Positions 19,623 through 28,792 are shown, counted from the stretch's first letter. The stretch is 64,000 nt of DNA from Methylomarinovum caldicuralii (GCF_033126985.1 NZ_AP024714.1:2062990-2126989); one strand, 5' to 3'. Notes: generated from the letters alone by a model not told the origin. Numbers and translations: made by a program.

Positions 19623-20848
19623 CCCACCACCTGCCTGCGGCGGACGGTTTCGATGCCTGCGCGCCAGTCTCCGCGCTGCAGCCGGGCGGCCGCCAGATCG
19701 CCGGCGGCGTAACCGGTCCCCAGACAGGTGCCGATGACCCGCGCCGACGCCATCGCCATTTCCGTGGCGGAAAACCCGCGCCCGGCGAAGAACAGATTGT
19801 CGAAATCCCGGGAAACCAGCGCCGGCGCTGGAATCAGGTAATGGTCGTCCATGGCGAAACAGCGCATCGTCGGCCGGCGCCCCGCGCTCCAATGCTCCAC
19901 CGGCCAGGCGCCGCAGGCCACCCCGTCCTCCGGCTTGGCGGCCGCCAGTACGGACGCTTCGTCCAGCACCGCCAGCCCCCGGGGGCGCGGACCGGAGCGG
20001 ACGCCCAACTGGGGCGCCATGGCGGCGATCCGCAGGCCAGCCAGGGCGACATCGCTGCCCCGCAGGTAGCGAACGATGTCGTGGCAGAAGGCCCGCGCCG
20101 TCAGCTCGGCCCGGGTGCGATCCCCCACGCCGGGCAATCCCAGTTTCAGCAGGGCGGAATCCCGCACCTGCGAGCCCGGAACCAGGGACAGGCGCTCGCA
20201 TATTGGTTTCAGCCGCCCCTGCGCGACGCCCCGGCGCAAGGCCCGAAGCAATACCAGGGTCAGCGCCGATTCCGGCACTTCCGGCAGACCGGCGACCCGG
20301 AACACGAAGGCGTCGGCCTGGGGCTGCGATCCTGGCAGACAGGCGGCTCCCGCCAGCCGGGACACCAGGGCCTCCCCGCTGCAGTCGACCACCACCTGTG
20401 GGTGAAGCCGGAAGACCCCATCGGCACCATGAACCTGCAGGCAGGCGATGCGCCGCCCGTGGCATTCCACGCCGGCCACTGAACTGTGAAGCCGCAGCTG
20501 GACCCTGTGGCGCTGCAGCCATGCGCACGCTTCCTGATGGAAGGCCTCCACCGCATAGGGCAGGAAATACAGTCCGTCTTTTCCCGCCACCGGCGCGGTT
20601 TCGGACGCCGCCGCCAGACCCTCGGCGAAGGCGCGGGCGAACCCCCGGACCGCATAACGCGGCCCGCCCTCACTACGGTAATACAGGCCGCACACCGTCC
20701 CCACCATGGCGCTGCTCGCCAGGCCGCCGACGAAACCGTAGCGTTCCAGCAGGACCACCCCCAGCCCTGCCTCCGCCGCCGCCACCGCCGCGGCGATACC
20801 GGCCGCCCCGGCACCGACGACCGCCACGTCACAACCGGCCTGTTTCAT
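19619..20848 (-). CDS. FAD-dependent oxidoreductase of the carrier-protein cluster
   Basis: 409 residues. The FAD-binding VVGAGAAGIAAAVAAAEAG is at about residues 10-28 and a second FAD contact, DNLFFAGRGFSATEMAM, lies near 355-371, as in the FAD_oxidored (PF12831-like) family. It overlaps the condensation-like gene by 20 bp and the ligase by 4 bp. Likely to desaturate or oxidise a carrier-bound or free intermediate; the substrate is unknown. Confidence 0.8.
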   Translation of the reverse strand: MKQAGCDVAVVGAGAAGIAAAVAAAEAGLGVVLLERYGFVGGLASSAMVGTVCGLYYRSEGGPRYAVRGFARAFAEGLAAASETAPVAGKDGLYFLPYAVEAFHQEACAWLQRHRVQLRLHSSVAGVECHGRRIACLQVHGADGVFRLHPQVVVDCSGEALVSRLAGAACLPGSQPQADAFVFRVAGLPEVPESALTLVLLRALRRGVAQGRLKPICERLSLVPGSQVRDSALLKLGLPGVGDRTRAELTARAFCHDIVRYLRGSDVALAGLRIAAMAPQLGVRSGPRPRGLAVLDEASVLAAAKPEDGVACGAWPVEHWSAGRRPTMRCFAMDDHYLIPAPALVSRDFDNLFFAGRGFSATEMAMASARVIGTCLGTGYAAGDLAAARLQRGDWRAGIETVRRRQVVG

Positions 20849-22136
20849 CCCCGAGCAGCCTCCGTTTCAGGCCCGCCGGCAGCAAATCGGCCTCCCCGGC
20901 CGCAATAACCCCGTCCATCCAGGCGAAGCTGATCCGCAACGCGCCCCGAAAGCGGCTGAACACGAAGGTCAGGCCCGGCGGATGGACGTTGGGAGGATAA
21001 TGGCAGGCATCGAGCAGCGGCAAACCGAACAGCGCCTGGCAACCGGGGAGCATCTCCCCCGTGTCGGAAAAAGAGCAGGTGCTCATCAGCCCCTGGGTCG
21101 GCGAACGCAGCAGCGCCCGGTACCAGGGGGCGGGCAGACGCTGCAGCAGTCCCATCATCGTCGCATAATACGCCGCCATCCCTGAGCGGATGAACGCCTG
21201 CGCCTGCGCTGACAGCACGCCCGTACAGCGGGCCAGGTCATTCAGCGCCGCGGCGGGAATGCGGTAAAACAGGAAGCTGACCTGATTGCCCACCAGCGGA
21301 CCGGCCGCACCGCGGCGGCGTAGGTCCTGGGGGACCGGTACCAGGGCATCGGCCGGCTCACCGCCCCGCTGCCGCTGCAGCTCAGCGAGCGCACCGGCGA
21401 CGGCCGCCAGATGGAAGGCACTGGCGAGCACCCCGGCGCCGTGGGAACGCGCCCGTTCCCGGATGCATTCGCTTTGCCGGGAGGAGAAGCGCAACACCCG
21501 GTAATGCAACGCCCCGGCGGGTGCATCCGGCCGGTGCAGCGCCAGGAAGGGCGGTTTGGATGCCTCGTACAGCGCCGTTTTCATCCCCCGGGCGATCTCG
21601 CCCCGCTCCCGCAGCGACAAGCCGCAGCGCCCGGGCGGCTGCCACGGCAGCGGCCGCGCCTGGAGATGCCCACCTAGCCAGGAGACCAGAAACTCGCCGC
21701 CGTGGGCGTCCATCAGCGCATGGTGCCAGGTGAAGACCAGGCGGGAAAGCCGCCCCCCGAGGTGCAGCAGGTCGATCTTCAGGGGCGGCTCCCGCCCGAC
21801 GTCCAGGGGCGGCGCCACCAGGGACGGCGGGACGGGCGCCCCTTCATCCAGCGTATGCGCCTGGATGGCTGGCAGACGGGCGTCTCGCCGCCATTGCCAG
21901 CGGCTGTAGCCGAAAGGCCGCCGCACCAGCCGCAGCCGGGCCAGCCAGCGGTAGACGGCATCGCGCTCCAGGCGACGCTGCAGCATGTCCCGCTCAAGAC
22001 GGCCCTCCAGGGTCACGGCGAAGGTGCACACGTTGGCCAGGCCCCTTTGCCGCATCGAACCGTCCAGCTGCAGCAGGAAATGGTCGATGGGATTGAGCGG
22101 GATGCGCCGCGGCAGCGCGGCGTCGATGTCAGTCAT
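20829..22136 (-). CDS. Condensation-domain-like acyltransferase
   Basis: 435 residues, a stand-alone CoA-dependent-acyltransferase fold protein. The catalytic HHxxxD motif is intact as HHALMD at about 138-143, and a downstream GNQVSFLF resembles the wax ester synthase/condensation structural motif. The N-terminus (NPIDHFLLQLDG) resembles WS/DGAT-like or NRPS condensation enzymes. It could transfer a group from the ACP encoded just upstream (8-bp overlap) to an acceptor. Product unknown. Confidence 0.75.
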   Translation of the reverse strand: MTDIDAALPRRIPLNPIDHFLLQLDGSMRQRGLANVCTFAVTLEGRLERDMLQRRLERDAVYRWLARLRLVRRPFGYSRWQWRRDARLPAIQAHTLDEGAPVPPSLVAPPLDVGREPPLKIDLLHLGGRLSRLVFTWHHALMDAHGGEFLVSWLGGHLQARPLPWQPPGRCGLSLRERGEIARGMKTALYEASKPPFLALHRPDAPAGALHYRVLRFSSRQSECIRERARSHGAGVLASAFHLAAVAGALAELQRQRGGEPADALVPVPQDLRRRGAAGPLVGNQVSFLFYRIPAAALNDLARCTGVLSAQAQAFIRSGMAAYYATMMGLLQRLPAPWYRALLRSPTQGLMSTCSFSDTGEMLPGCQALFGLPLLDACHYPPNVHPPGLTFVFSRFRGALRISFAWMDGVIAAGEADLLPAGLKRRLLGDETGRL

Positions 22137-22383
22137 CCACGGGCAGATGGGCGGCGCAATAATGGCTGAGGGCGGCGACGCTGGCGAGATGCTCCGGCAC
22201 CAGCGCCTCCGGCGGCAGCACCAGGCCGTAACGGCGTTCGACGAACAGAATCAACTCCATCAACGCGAACGAATCCACCCCGATGTCCTCCAGCGGCGTC
22301 TCCGGCGTCACCGCCACGCCGGGAGCCAGAATCCGCTCGTGCAGGAATTCGCACAACTCGGCGGCGATGGTCTCGGTCTGCAT
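22129..22383 (-). CDS. Acyl carrier protein (stand-alone)
   Basis: 84 residues from the ATG at 22381-22383. The phosphopantetheine site is Ser38 in GVDSFALME. The acidic helical protein resembles specialised ACPs more than the housekeeping AcpP (DSLDT-type). Located between the truncated flavin oxidoreductase and the condensation-like gene, it is the natural carrier for the ligase product. Confidence 0.88.
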   Translation of the reverse strand: MQTETIAAELCEFLHERILAPGVAVTPETPLEDIGVDSFALMELILFVERRYGLVLPPEALVPEHLASVAALSHYCAAHLPVDD

Positions 22384-22403
22384 CTTCTTCCTCGATGAAG
22401 GTT

Positions 22404-23348
22404 TCAATGGATGCGGTATTTCCCTGGATCCCGGCCGTAAAGGCCGAAACGCGCATCCACCAGAAAGCGCAGCAGTCCCAGGTTGAAACGGTCGGTGGTC
22501 GCGGCGCCGATCACGATGGCGGCGATGCGCCGGCTGACCCACGGCAGCAACAGCCGGCCGGCCAGGCCATCGGCCATCTCCCGGCCGCGCTCGATGCTGG
22601 TCATCAGGCGGCCGTCGTAATAATAACCGACGATTTCGAACCAGGCGCGCAGATGGGCCTTGACCGCCTGCTCATAGCGCGCCAGCGGCACGCCCTCACC
22701 CAGGGCCTGCGCCAGCTGATAGGCGCCCTTCATGGCCACCAGCAGACCGCTGGAGAACACCGGGTCGACGAAGCCGGCGGAATCCCCCAGCATTACCCAG
22801 TTCTCCCCCACCAGGCGGGAGGAAAGGGATTGGTAATTGTCGAAACGCAACACCGGCGTCAGGCGCCGGGCTTTGGGCGCCAGTCGCCGCAGCACCGGAT
22901 CGGCCCGCAACAGACGGTCGTACTGGGCATCCGGCGAATCGCCATGCCCGTCGGCGTATTCCCGGGGTACCACCAGACCCAGCGACACCCGCCCCGGCAG
23001 CGGGATGCGCCAGCACCAACCGCGGTCGATGCGGTCGTTGTGGACGTAACCGGGATCGACCAGCTCGGTCTCATCCACATGGGCGAACAACGCCACATCC
23101 CGCCGTGGTCCCGGCTGCATGGGGATATCCAGCGCCCGGCCGACAAGATTGGCGCGGCCGGTGGCATCGACGATCAGATCCGGCCCCTCCCCCTCCCAAC
23201 AATCCGAGGCAGCCTGTAACGAGTCCTCATCGAGACGGACCCGGTCGCCCCCGTCCAGCCGCGTCAGCCGCACCCGGCGTTCGATCAGCCGCGCGCCGGC
23301 CCTGCGGGCGTTCTCCAGCAGGACGGCGTTGAAGCGCGCGCGGACCAC
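22404..23348 (-). pseudogene. N-terminally truncated tryptophan-halogenase-like flavin oxidoreductase
   Basis: The visible reading frame gives 314 residues. The C-terminal two thirds of a flavin-dependent halogenase/geranylgeranyl-reductase-type protein are clear: RARFNAVLLENARRAGA, VDATGR, and GENWVMLGDSAGFVDPVFSSG, the second FAD signature. The N-terminal Rossmann segment with GxGxxG is missing. Homology continues in frame upstream (ADKVFAFRFADN, to about 23420) and then stops where an hsdR fragment on the other strand begins. The only starts are a GTG at 23346-23348 or remote non-homologous codons. A rearrangement probably removed the gene head and the operon promoter. Without the FAD-binding N-terminus it should be inactive. 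Confidence 0.75.
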
Positions 23349-23420
23349 GTTGTAGGCATATTTGGGAGTGCCGGGCGGATTGTCGGCGAAGCGGAATGCG
23401 AAAACTTTGTCGGCGTCGTA

Positions 23421-23738
23421 GGTGTCAAGCCCCGGCTGATCGACATCATCAACGAGCGCTTCGGTGCGGAATTGACCGAGGCCGACCAGCTCTTTTTCGA
23501 CCAGATCGCCGAGGCGGCGGCCCAGGATGATGCGTTGCGCGATGTGGCAAAAGCCAACCCCCTGGAAAAGTTTCAGCTGGTTTTTCAGCAGGCACTGGAA
23601 TCACTGTTCATCGAGCGCATGGAGCTGAACGAAGAGCTGTTCTCGGAATTCATGGGCAACCAGGAGATGCAGAATCTGATCGCCAAGACGCTCGGCAGCC
23701 AAGTCTATACCCGTCTACAGCGCCACAATGACCGCTGA
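23421..23738 (+). pseudogene. Remnant: C-terminal end of a type I restriction enzyme R subunit (hsdR)
   Basis: About 105 codons read GVKPRLIDIINERFG, then a stretch with EADQLFFDQIAEAA and LEKFQLVFQQALESLFIERM, ending at a TGA at 23736-23738. This matches the extreme C-terminal helical domain of HsdR proteins. The motor and nuclease domains are absent; the fragment begins at the same place where the opposite-strand flavin oxidoreductase loses homology. No hsdM or hsdS is nearby. A TTG at 23472 could start a shorter frame but a function is unlikely. Confidence 0.7.
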
Positions 23739-23778
23739 GGGAAGTCCTATGCGTATTGCCCCAGGGATTCATCTTGAG

Positions 23779-23808
23779 AGGGGGAAATATTCCGGTAGCC
23801 TTCCCCCT
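23779..23808 (+). promoter_or_regulatory. Inverted repeat upstream of the first kinase gene
   Basis: Perfect 8-bp arms AGGGGGAA (23779-23786) and TTCCCCCT (23801-23808) frame a 14-bp AT-rich centre containing ATATTCC, 23 bp before the kinase start. It could be an operator or leader hairpin. The paralogous kinase at 51 kb has a related but non-identical GGAAATTCCCCC (about 51097-51108). Confidence 0.4.
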
Positions 23809-23830
23809 GTCCATCTTGGACAATACCCCG

Positions 23831-25186
23831 ATGCTCGCCCGTTTCAGCCTCAAGACCCGGATCAACCTCGTCATCGCTGCCATCCTGCTGGTCATCACCC
23901 TCATCGGCAGTGGCCTGGTCATCCGCCACGTGCGCGAGTCGGTGGCCGGGGAAACCCGTTCGGCCCTGCAGCTGGCCCGGGAGATGGTGGAAGCCAGCCA
24001 CCTGCAGGGACCCCTGCCGGACGAACAGGCCGCCGCCTGGCGGGCAATGCTGGAACGCCTGGGGCAGTTGCGTCACGTCCGCCTGTTCATACTTCGGGAC
24101 GGCACACCCCTGCCCCCGTCCCCCTCCCGGCCGCCCCCTGACGTGCCGGTCTGGTTCGCCCGCCTGGTGGAGCCGCCGCCGGCCATCCTGGAACAGGCCA
24201 TCCCCACCCGACAGGGCGGGGTGCTGCGGGTGCGGCTGGTGGCCGATCCCGCCGACGAAATCGCCGAAGCCTGGGAGGAGACCCAATTGTTCCTCGGCCT
24301 GATCCTGTTCCTGGCCGGCGGCTGTTTCCTCGCGGTGTACCAGGTGCTGGGACGCGCCTTCCAACCGGTGGAGGCAGTGCTGACCGGGCTGGTGGCCCTG
24401 GAGCGGGAAGCCTACGACCACCGCCTGCCGGACTTCCCCCAGCCGGAGTGGAACCGCATCGCCCGGGCCTTCAACCACTGCGCCGAGGTGCTTCAGCAGA
24501 CCCGCCACGACAACCGCAGCCTGACCCGGCAACTGCTGAAGGTGGAGGAGGAAGAGCGCCGGGCCCTGGCGCGGGAGCTGCACGACGAGCTGGGGCAAAC
24601 CCTGAGCGGCATCAAGATGCTGGCCCAATCGATCCGGAACAACCCCCAGGCCGAGGCGGCCGAGCGCGCCGCCGGGCTGATCGCCGCGCAGGTCGATCAC
24701 CTGTTCGCCCTCCTGCGCGCCATGATCCACCGCCTGCGCCCCCTGATGCTCGACGACCTGGGGCTGTGCGCCGCCCTCGACGCCCTGACCGACGGCTGGC
24801 GGCAAAAACACGCCGGCATTGCCATCGACCTGCGCTGCGATCCCGCCGTGGAGCGGCTGGCGGCGGAACACCAGATCCACGTTTACCGCATCGTCCAAGA
24901 GGCCCTCACCAACGCCTTCAGGCACGCCCGTCCCCGGCAAATCGCCATCCGCCTGGAACCCCGTCAGGACTGGCTTCGGATCGAGATCCGCGACGACGGC
25001 GCCGGCGCCGAACCGTCCCGGCTGCAGCAGCGGGGATATGGCCTTCGGGGCATGCGCGAACGGGCGGAAAGCTTAGGAGGCCGTTTTCAGGTGACCACCG
25101 CGCCGGGAGCGGGATTTACGTTGACGATTCTGCTGCCTTTCGAGGAGGAGGAGGCCCATGACCATCCGTGTCATGCTGGCGGATGA
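23831..25186 (+). CDS. NarX/DegS-type sensor histidine kinase (copy 1)
   Basis: 451 residues from the ATG at 23831, matched to the start of its paralogue. One membrane helix lies at about 10-32, a periplasmic domain of roughly 110 residues follows, then a second helix (about 151-175) and a HAMP-like linker. The HisKA_3 box is EEEERRALARELHDELGQTL, with the phospho-acceptor His in RELHDELGQ, and the ATPase N-box is IVQEALTNAFRHA; the G-boxes DDGAGA and GYGLRGMRERA follow. It overlaps its response regulator by 29 bp. A close paralogue of the pair lies beside mxaF (51168-53148). Next to an aldehyde dehydrogenase gene, it may sense an alcohol, aldehyde or related signal. The ligand is unknown. 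Confidence 0.88.
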   Translation: MLARFSLKTRINLVIAAILLVITLIGSGLVIRHVRESVAGETRSALQLAREMVEASHLQGPLPDEQAAAWRAMLERLGQLRHVRLFILRDGTPLPPSPSRPPPDVPVWFARLVEPPPAILEQAIPTRQGGVLRVRLVADPADEIAEAWEETQLFLGLILFLAGGCFLAVYQVLGRAFQPVEAVLTGLVALEREAYDHRLPDFPQPEWNRIARAFNHCAEVLQQTRHDNRSLTRQLLKVEEEERRALARELHDELGQTLSGIKMLAQSIRNNPQAEAAERAAGLIAAQVDHLFALLRAMIHRLRPLMLDDLGLCAALDALTDGWRQKHAGIAIDLRCDPAVERLAAEHQIHVYRIVQEALTNAFRHARPRQIAIRLEPRQDWLRIEIRDDGAGAEPSRLQQRGYGLRGMRERAESLGGRFQVTTAPGAGFTLTILLPFEEEEAHDHPCHAGG

Positions 25187-25799
25187 CCACGCCGTGGTCC
25201 GCGCCGGCCACCGGTTTCTGCTGGATCAGAGCGACGACATCCACATCATCGCCGAGGCCGAGGACAGCGACGGCGCCTACCGGGGCTATTTCGCCCACCG
25301 CCCCGACGTGCTGGTGCTCGATCTGTCCCTGCCGGGCGCCGGCGGGCTGACCGTCATCCGCCGTATCTGCAGCCGCGATCCCGAGGCCAAGATTTTGGTG
25401 TTCACCATGCACGAGGAAGCCCTTTACGCCAAACGGGCCCTGGAAGCCGGCGCCAAGGGCTACATCGCCAAGAACGCCGATCCCGACATCCTGCCGGCGG
25501 CGATCCGCCGCATCGCCAGGGGGCAGATTTACGTGCTCGACGCCATCGCCGACCAACTGGAGAACCGCAATCTGGGCAACGGCGACCCCGGCAGTCCGCT
25601 TGCCCGCCTCACCCAGCGGGAATTCGAGATCTTCTGCCTTGCCGCCCAGGGACTGTCGGTACCGGAGATCGCCGCCCGGCTGTACATCAGCCACAAAACC
25701 GCCGCCAATCACATGACCCAGATCAAACGCAAGCTCGGGGTCGCCACCCTCGGCGAACTGGTGCGCCTGGCCTATCGGCACAACCTCGCCACCGATTGA
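25158..25799 (+). CDS. LuxR/NarL-type response regulator (copy 1)
   Basis: 213 residues. The receiver domain has the acidic pair Asp9-Asp10, phospho-acceptor Asp55 in VLVLDLSLPG, and Lys in KGYIAKN. The C-terminal LuxR HTH (LTQREFEIFCLAAQGLSVPE onward) ends with a typical recognition helix KTAANHMTQIKRKL. It overlaps the kinase gene by 29 bp, the same overlap seen in copy 2, so the pair was duplicated as a unit. It lies 71 bp upstream of the aldehyde dehydrogenase gene. Confidence 0.9.
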   Translation: MTIRVMLADDHAVVRAGHRFLLDQSDDIHIIAEAEDSDGAYRGYFAHRPDVLVLDLSLPGAGGLTVIRRICSRDPEAKILVFTMHEEALYAKRALEAGAKGYIAKNADPDILPAAIRRIARGQIYVLDAIADQLENRNLGNGDPGSPLARLTQREFEIFCLAAQGLSVPEIAARLYISHKTAANHMTQIKRKLGVATLGELVRLAYRHNLATD

Positions 25800-25870
25800 C
25801 ACCTTCCACTTGGGCGACCGACAAGCGACAATAACCGGCGATTTTCAAACGATCACAAAGGAGGCCCAAA

Positions 25871-27391
25871 ATGCTGTATGCCCGACCCAACACCGATGGG
25901 GCAAAGGTCAGTTTCCGCCCCCGCTACGACAACTACATCGGCGGCCAGTGGACCCCGCCGGTCAAGGGGCAGTACTTCGAGGACGTCACCCCGGTCACCG
26001 GCCAGCCCTTCTGCGAGGTGGCCCGTTCCACGGCCGAAGACGTGGAAAAGGCCCTCGACGCCGCCCATGCCGCCAAGGATGCCTGGGGCAAGACCCCGCC
26101 GGCCGAACGCGCCAACCTGCTGCTCAAGATCGCCGACCGCATGGAAGAAAACCTGGAGGCCCTGGCTGTGGCGGAAACCTGGGACAACGGCAAGCCGATC
26201 CGTGAGACCCTGGCCGCTGACATCCCTCTGGCCATCGACCATTTCCGCTATTTCGCCGCTGCCGTCCGCACCCAGGAGGGCGCCATCAGCGAACTGGACG
26301 ACAGGACCGTCGCCTACCACTTCCACGAGCCTTTGGGCGTGGTGGGCCAGATCATCCCCTGGAACTTCCCCCTGCTGATGGCCGCCTGGAAGCTGGCCCC
26401 GGCGCTGGCGGCGGGTAACTGCGTGGTCCTCAAACCGGCCGAGCAGACCCCGGCCTCCATCGGCGTCTGGCTCGATCTGGTGGGGGATCTGATCCCGCCC
26501 GGGGTGGTCAACGTGGTCCAGGGCTTCGGGGTCGAGGCTGGCAAGCCCCTGGCCCAGAGCCCCAGAATCGCCAAGATCGCCTTCACCGGCGAGACCACCA
26601 CCGGGCGCTTCATCATGCAATACGCCTCGGAAAACATCATCCCGGTCACCCTGGAGCTGGGCGGCAAGTCCCCCAACATCTTCTTCGAAGACGTGATGAC
26701 CAATGGCGAGGAATATCTCGACAAGGCCCTGGAAGGCTTTACGATGTTCGCCCTCAATCAGGGGGAGGTCTGCACCTGCCCGTCGCGGGCCCTGATCCAG
26801 GCCTCCATCTACGACGACTTCGTCCCCCGGGCCATCGAGCGCGTCAAGGCCGTCAAGGTGGGCGATCCCCTCGACACCGAAACCATGATGGGGGCCCAGG
26901 CCTCCAGCGAGCAGAAGGAGAAGATCCTCTCCTACATGGACATCGCCCGCCAGGAAGGGGCTGAATGCCTGGTGGGCGGCGGCCCGCTGGAAATGCCCGG
27001 GGACCTGGCCGGCGGCTACTACATCCAGCCGACCGTGTTCAAGGGCCACAACAGGATGCGCATCTTCCAGGAGGAGATCTTCGGCCCGGTGCTGGCGGTG
27101 ACGACCTTCCAGGACGAAGACGAAGCCCTCAAGATCGCCAACGACACCCTCTACGGCCTCGGCGCCGGGGTCTGGACCCTGAACGCCAACCGCGCCTACC
27201 GCACGGGACGGGGCATCCAGGCCGGGCGGGTGTGGACCAACTGCTACCATCTCTACCCGGCCCACGCCGCCTTCGGAGGCTACAAGCAGTCCGGCATCGG
27301 CCGCGAAACCCACAAGATGATGCTGGACCACTACCAGCAGGTAAAAAACCTCCTGGTGAGCTACGACACCAAACCGCTGGGATTCTTCTAA
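25871..27391 (+). CDS. NAD-dependent aldehyde dehydrogenase (AcoD/ExaC-like)
   Basis: 506 residues of the aldehyde dehydrogenase superfamily. The catalytic Cys is residue 301 in GEVCTCPSR, the general base is Glu262 in LELGGKSPN, and the Rossmann region has [20 protein letters not shown]. The close match to acetaldehyde dehydrogenases that occur with a DUF779 gene, as here, favours short-chain aldehydes; formaldehyde is possible but not shown. AAAGGAGG precedes the start. It follows the two-component pair and is probably its target. Confidence 0.93.
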   Translation: MLYARPNTDGAKVSFRPRYDNYIGGQWTPPVKGQYFEDVTPVTGQPFCEVARSTAEDVEKALDAAHAAKDAWGKTPPAERANLLLKIADRMEENLEALAVAETWDNGKPIRETLAADIPLAIDHFRYFAAAVRTQEGAISELDDRTVAYHFHEPLGVVGQIIPWNFPLLMAAWKLAPALAAGNCVVLKPAEQTPASIGVWLDLVGDLIPPGVVNVVQGFGVEAGKPLAQSPRIAKIAFTGETTTGRFIMQYASENIIPVTLELGGKSPNIFFEDVMTNGEEYLDKALEGFTMFALNQGEVCTCPSRALIQASIYDDFVPRAIERVKAVKVGDPLDTETMMGAQASSEQKEKILSYMDIARQEGAECLVGGGPLEMPGDLAGGYYIQPTVFKGHNRMRIFQEEIFGPVLAVTTFQDEDEALKIANDTLYGLGAGVWTLNANRAYRTGRGIQAGRVWTNCYHLYPAHAAFGGYKQSGIGRETHKMMLDHYQQVKNLLVSYDTKPLGFF

Positions 27392-27406
27392 GGCATCCAT
27401 CCCGAC

Positions 27407-27433
27407 CCCGGCCCCGCCGGGCTCTTTCCTTTT
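27407..27433 (+). terminator. Weak hairpin after the aldehyde dehydrogenase gene
   Basis: CCCGGC and GCCGGG arms (27407-27412, 27416-27421) with a 3-nt loop are followed by a pyrimidine-rich CTCTTTCCTTTT. It may reduce transcription into the DUF779 gene rather than stop it. Confidence 0.4.
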
Positions 27434-27447
27434 CAGGAGGTGAGACC

Positions 27448-27828
27448 ATGACCGAAACCGTCCCGCGCGTGATCGCCACCGAGGCGGCCCTGGAACTGAT
27501 CGAAAAGCTCAAGGGAAAACACGGCCCGCTGATGTTTCACCAGTCCGGCGGCTGCTGCGACGGCTCCTCGCCCATGTGCTATCCCCAAGGAGAGTTCAGG
27601 GTGGGCGAGCAGGACGTGCTGCTGGGGGAGATTGGCGGTTGCCCCTTCTACATCAGCCGGCCCCAGTTCGAATACTGGCAACACACCCAGCTCATCATCG
27701 ATGTGGTGCCCGGACGCGGCGGCATGTTCTCCCTGGAGGGGCCGGAGGGAGTCCGCTTCCATACCCGCTCGCGTCTGTTCACCGACGAGGAGCTGCAGCG
27801 CCTGCACCCGGTGGACGCCCCGCCTTAG
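27448..27828 (+). CDS. DUF779-family protein
   Basis: 126 residues from the ATG at 27448 with AGGAGG upstream. The N-terminal FHQSGGCCDGSSPMCYP motif, rich in Cys, and the C-terminal GRGGMFSLEGPEG are typical of DUF779. The family is found next to ExaC/AcoD-type aldehyde dehydrogenases and is thought to assist them; the mechanism is unknown. The clustered cysteines suggest metal or thiol chemistry. Confidence 0.85.
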   Translation: MTETVPRVIATEAALELIEKLKGKHGPLMFHQSGGCCDGSSPMCYPQGEFRVGEQDVLLGEIGGCPFYISRPQFEYWQHTQLIIDVVPGRGGMFSLEGPEGVRFHTRSRLFTDEELQRLHPVDAPP

Positions 27829-27894
27829 GGAACATCTGCGCCTTCCGGTCTTCCAATGGCAGAGATACCGGAACCCACGAGAGGAGGACACCTG

Positions 27895-28155
27895 ATGAGT
27901 CCCGGAACCGTTCGCCTTCTGACCCTCTTCTTCCTGCTGTTCATGGTGGCTTTCAGCTTTCTGCCGGTCCCTGGCACCACCCTGATCATGCTCTACGTGG
28001 TGCTGTTCCGTCCCCGCTGGTTCAAGCGCCTGGTGGACTTGATCTATGGGGAGGCAGGGCAACCTGCGCTCCTGGCGGCATCGACCTATGACGTCCCACC
28101 GGAAAAGAAGGATAAAGACCGGGACACTCGGCAGGGTAACGCCGAAACCCCCTGA
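27895..28155 (+). CDS. Small two-helix membrane protein, unknown
   Basis: 86 residues from the ATG at 27895 with GAGGAGG nearby. A hydrophobic stretch at about 6-40, interrupted by VPGTT, suggests two short membrane helices, then a basic RPRWFKRLVD and a charged tail ending in KKDKDRDTRQG. I do not recognise a family. It may be the last gene of the kinase-regulator-dehydrogenase-DUF779 run. Confidence 0.5.
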   Translation: MSPGTVRLLTLFFLLFMVAFSFLPVPGTTLIMLYVVLFRPRWFKRLVDLIYGEAGQPALLAASTYDVPPEKKDKDRDTRQGNAETP

Positions 28156-28169
28156 CGAGGCTTTACGGA

Positions 28170-28658
28170 ACGGAACTCAAGGCGTTTTTCCGCAGGATGC
28201 GGAACTGGCGCCAATCCCCCTGCCGCGGCGCCTTCATCTCGGCGGCGTAAGTCTCAAGCTCCTCCAGGGAGCGGAAGACAGGCTGGTCAGCACGTTGCTG
28301 CGCTGTCCCAGCCAGCCGGCACCGTCGACAGGTTCCATGGAGACGAAATAGCCCTGCTCACGGTAGTCGCAGGGCAGCAGGGCCTATCCCTTAAGCTGGC
28401 GCCAGATGTTCTTGGCCACGTGACGCCCCTTGCGGATCGCCACCTGGGCGCTCAGGACGTTGCTGCCTTCGCCGTCAAGGAAAAATCCACCCGACAACAG
28501 GTCTCCGGGCGGCGGATACGCTCGTGCAGCCGAGTACGGATGACATGATGGGAACGGGCATCGAGCAGGGTGAGATCGGCCTCGGGAAGCCGCTCCCGCA
28601 AGGTCACCAACGCCGCAAGACCGGCGAAACCGCCGCCGATCACCGCGATCCTGGCCAT
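28170..28658 (-). pseudogene. Decayed FAD/NADH dehydrogenase (NDH-2-like) gene
   Basis: From an ATG at 28656-28658 the minus strand reads MARIAVIGGGFAGLAALVTL, a dinucleotide-binding N-terminus of the type II NADH dehydrogenase family, up to about residue 50. Another frame then gives LSAQVAIRKGRHVAKNIWRQ, the conserved C-terminal FAD-contact region of the same family, directly followed by a stop, and further fragments (CDYREQGYFVSMEP, RSLEELETYAAEM) lie in shifted frames. The centre of the protein is deleted and the end is frameshifted. It is divergent from the light-response remnants at 28793. Confidence 0.6.
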
Positions 28659-28709
28659 CGAAACGCACCGTTACGGGTCGAGGAAAAGACTGTCATCGTT
28701 GTTACAGGT

Positions 28710-28768
28710 TGTACAAAATCGGAGGGGTTATTGTACACCTGCCTTTGAGAATGTAAAATTCCTGTACA
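28710..28768 (+). promoter_or_regulatory. Promoter with three TGTACA operator-like sites
   Basis: TGTACA occurs at 28710-28715, 28732-28737 and 28763-28768, spaced 22 and 31 bp, close to two and three helical turns. A promoter overlaps them: TTGTAC (28731-28736), 17 bp, TAAAAT (28754-28759). LitR/CarH-type light-responsive MerR regulators bind T(G/A)TACA-type half-sites, and a LitR-like gene is at 38248. The site lies between the divergent NDH-2 remnant and the FAD/CFA chimera. Confidence 0.6.
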
Positions 28769-28792
28769 AAAAACGATTAAAGGCGGGCTTTC

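Noticed and set aside
18195-20528. Ligase frame extended to 777 residues
   Set aside because: The extra 300 residues are the other-frame shadow of the FAD oxidoreductase; the ligase start at 19622 overlaps the upstream stop and fits the family.
23472-23738. A functional small gene starting at TTG 23472
   Set aside because: It is the tail of hsdR and homology continues upstream of the TTG.
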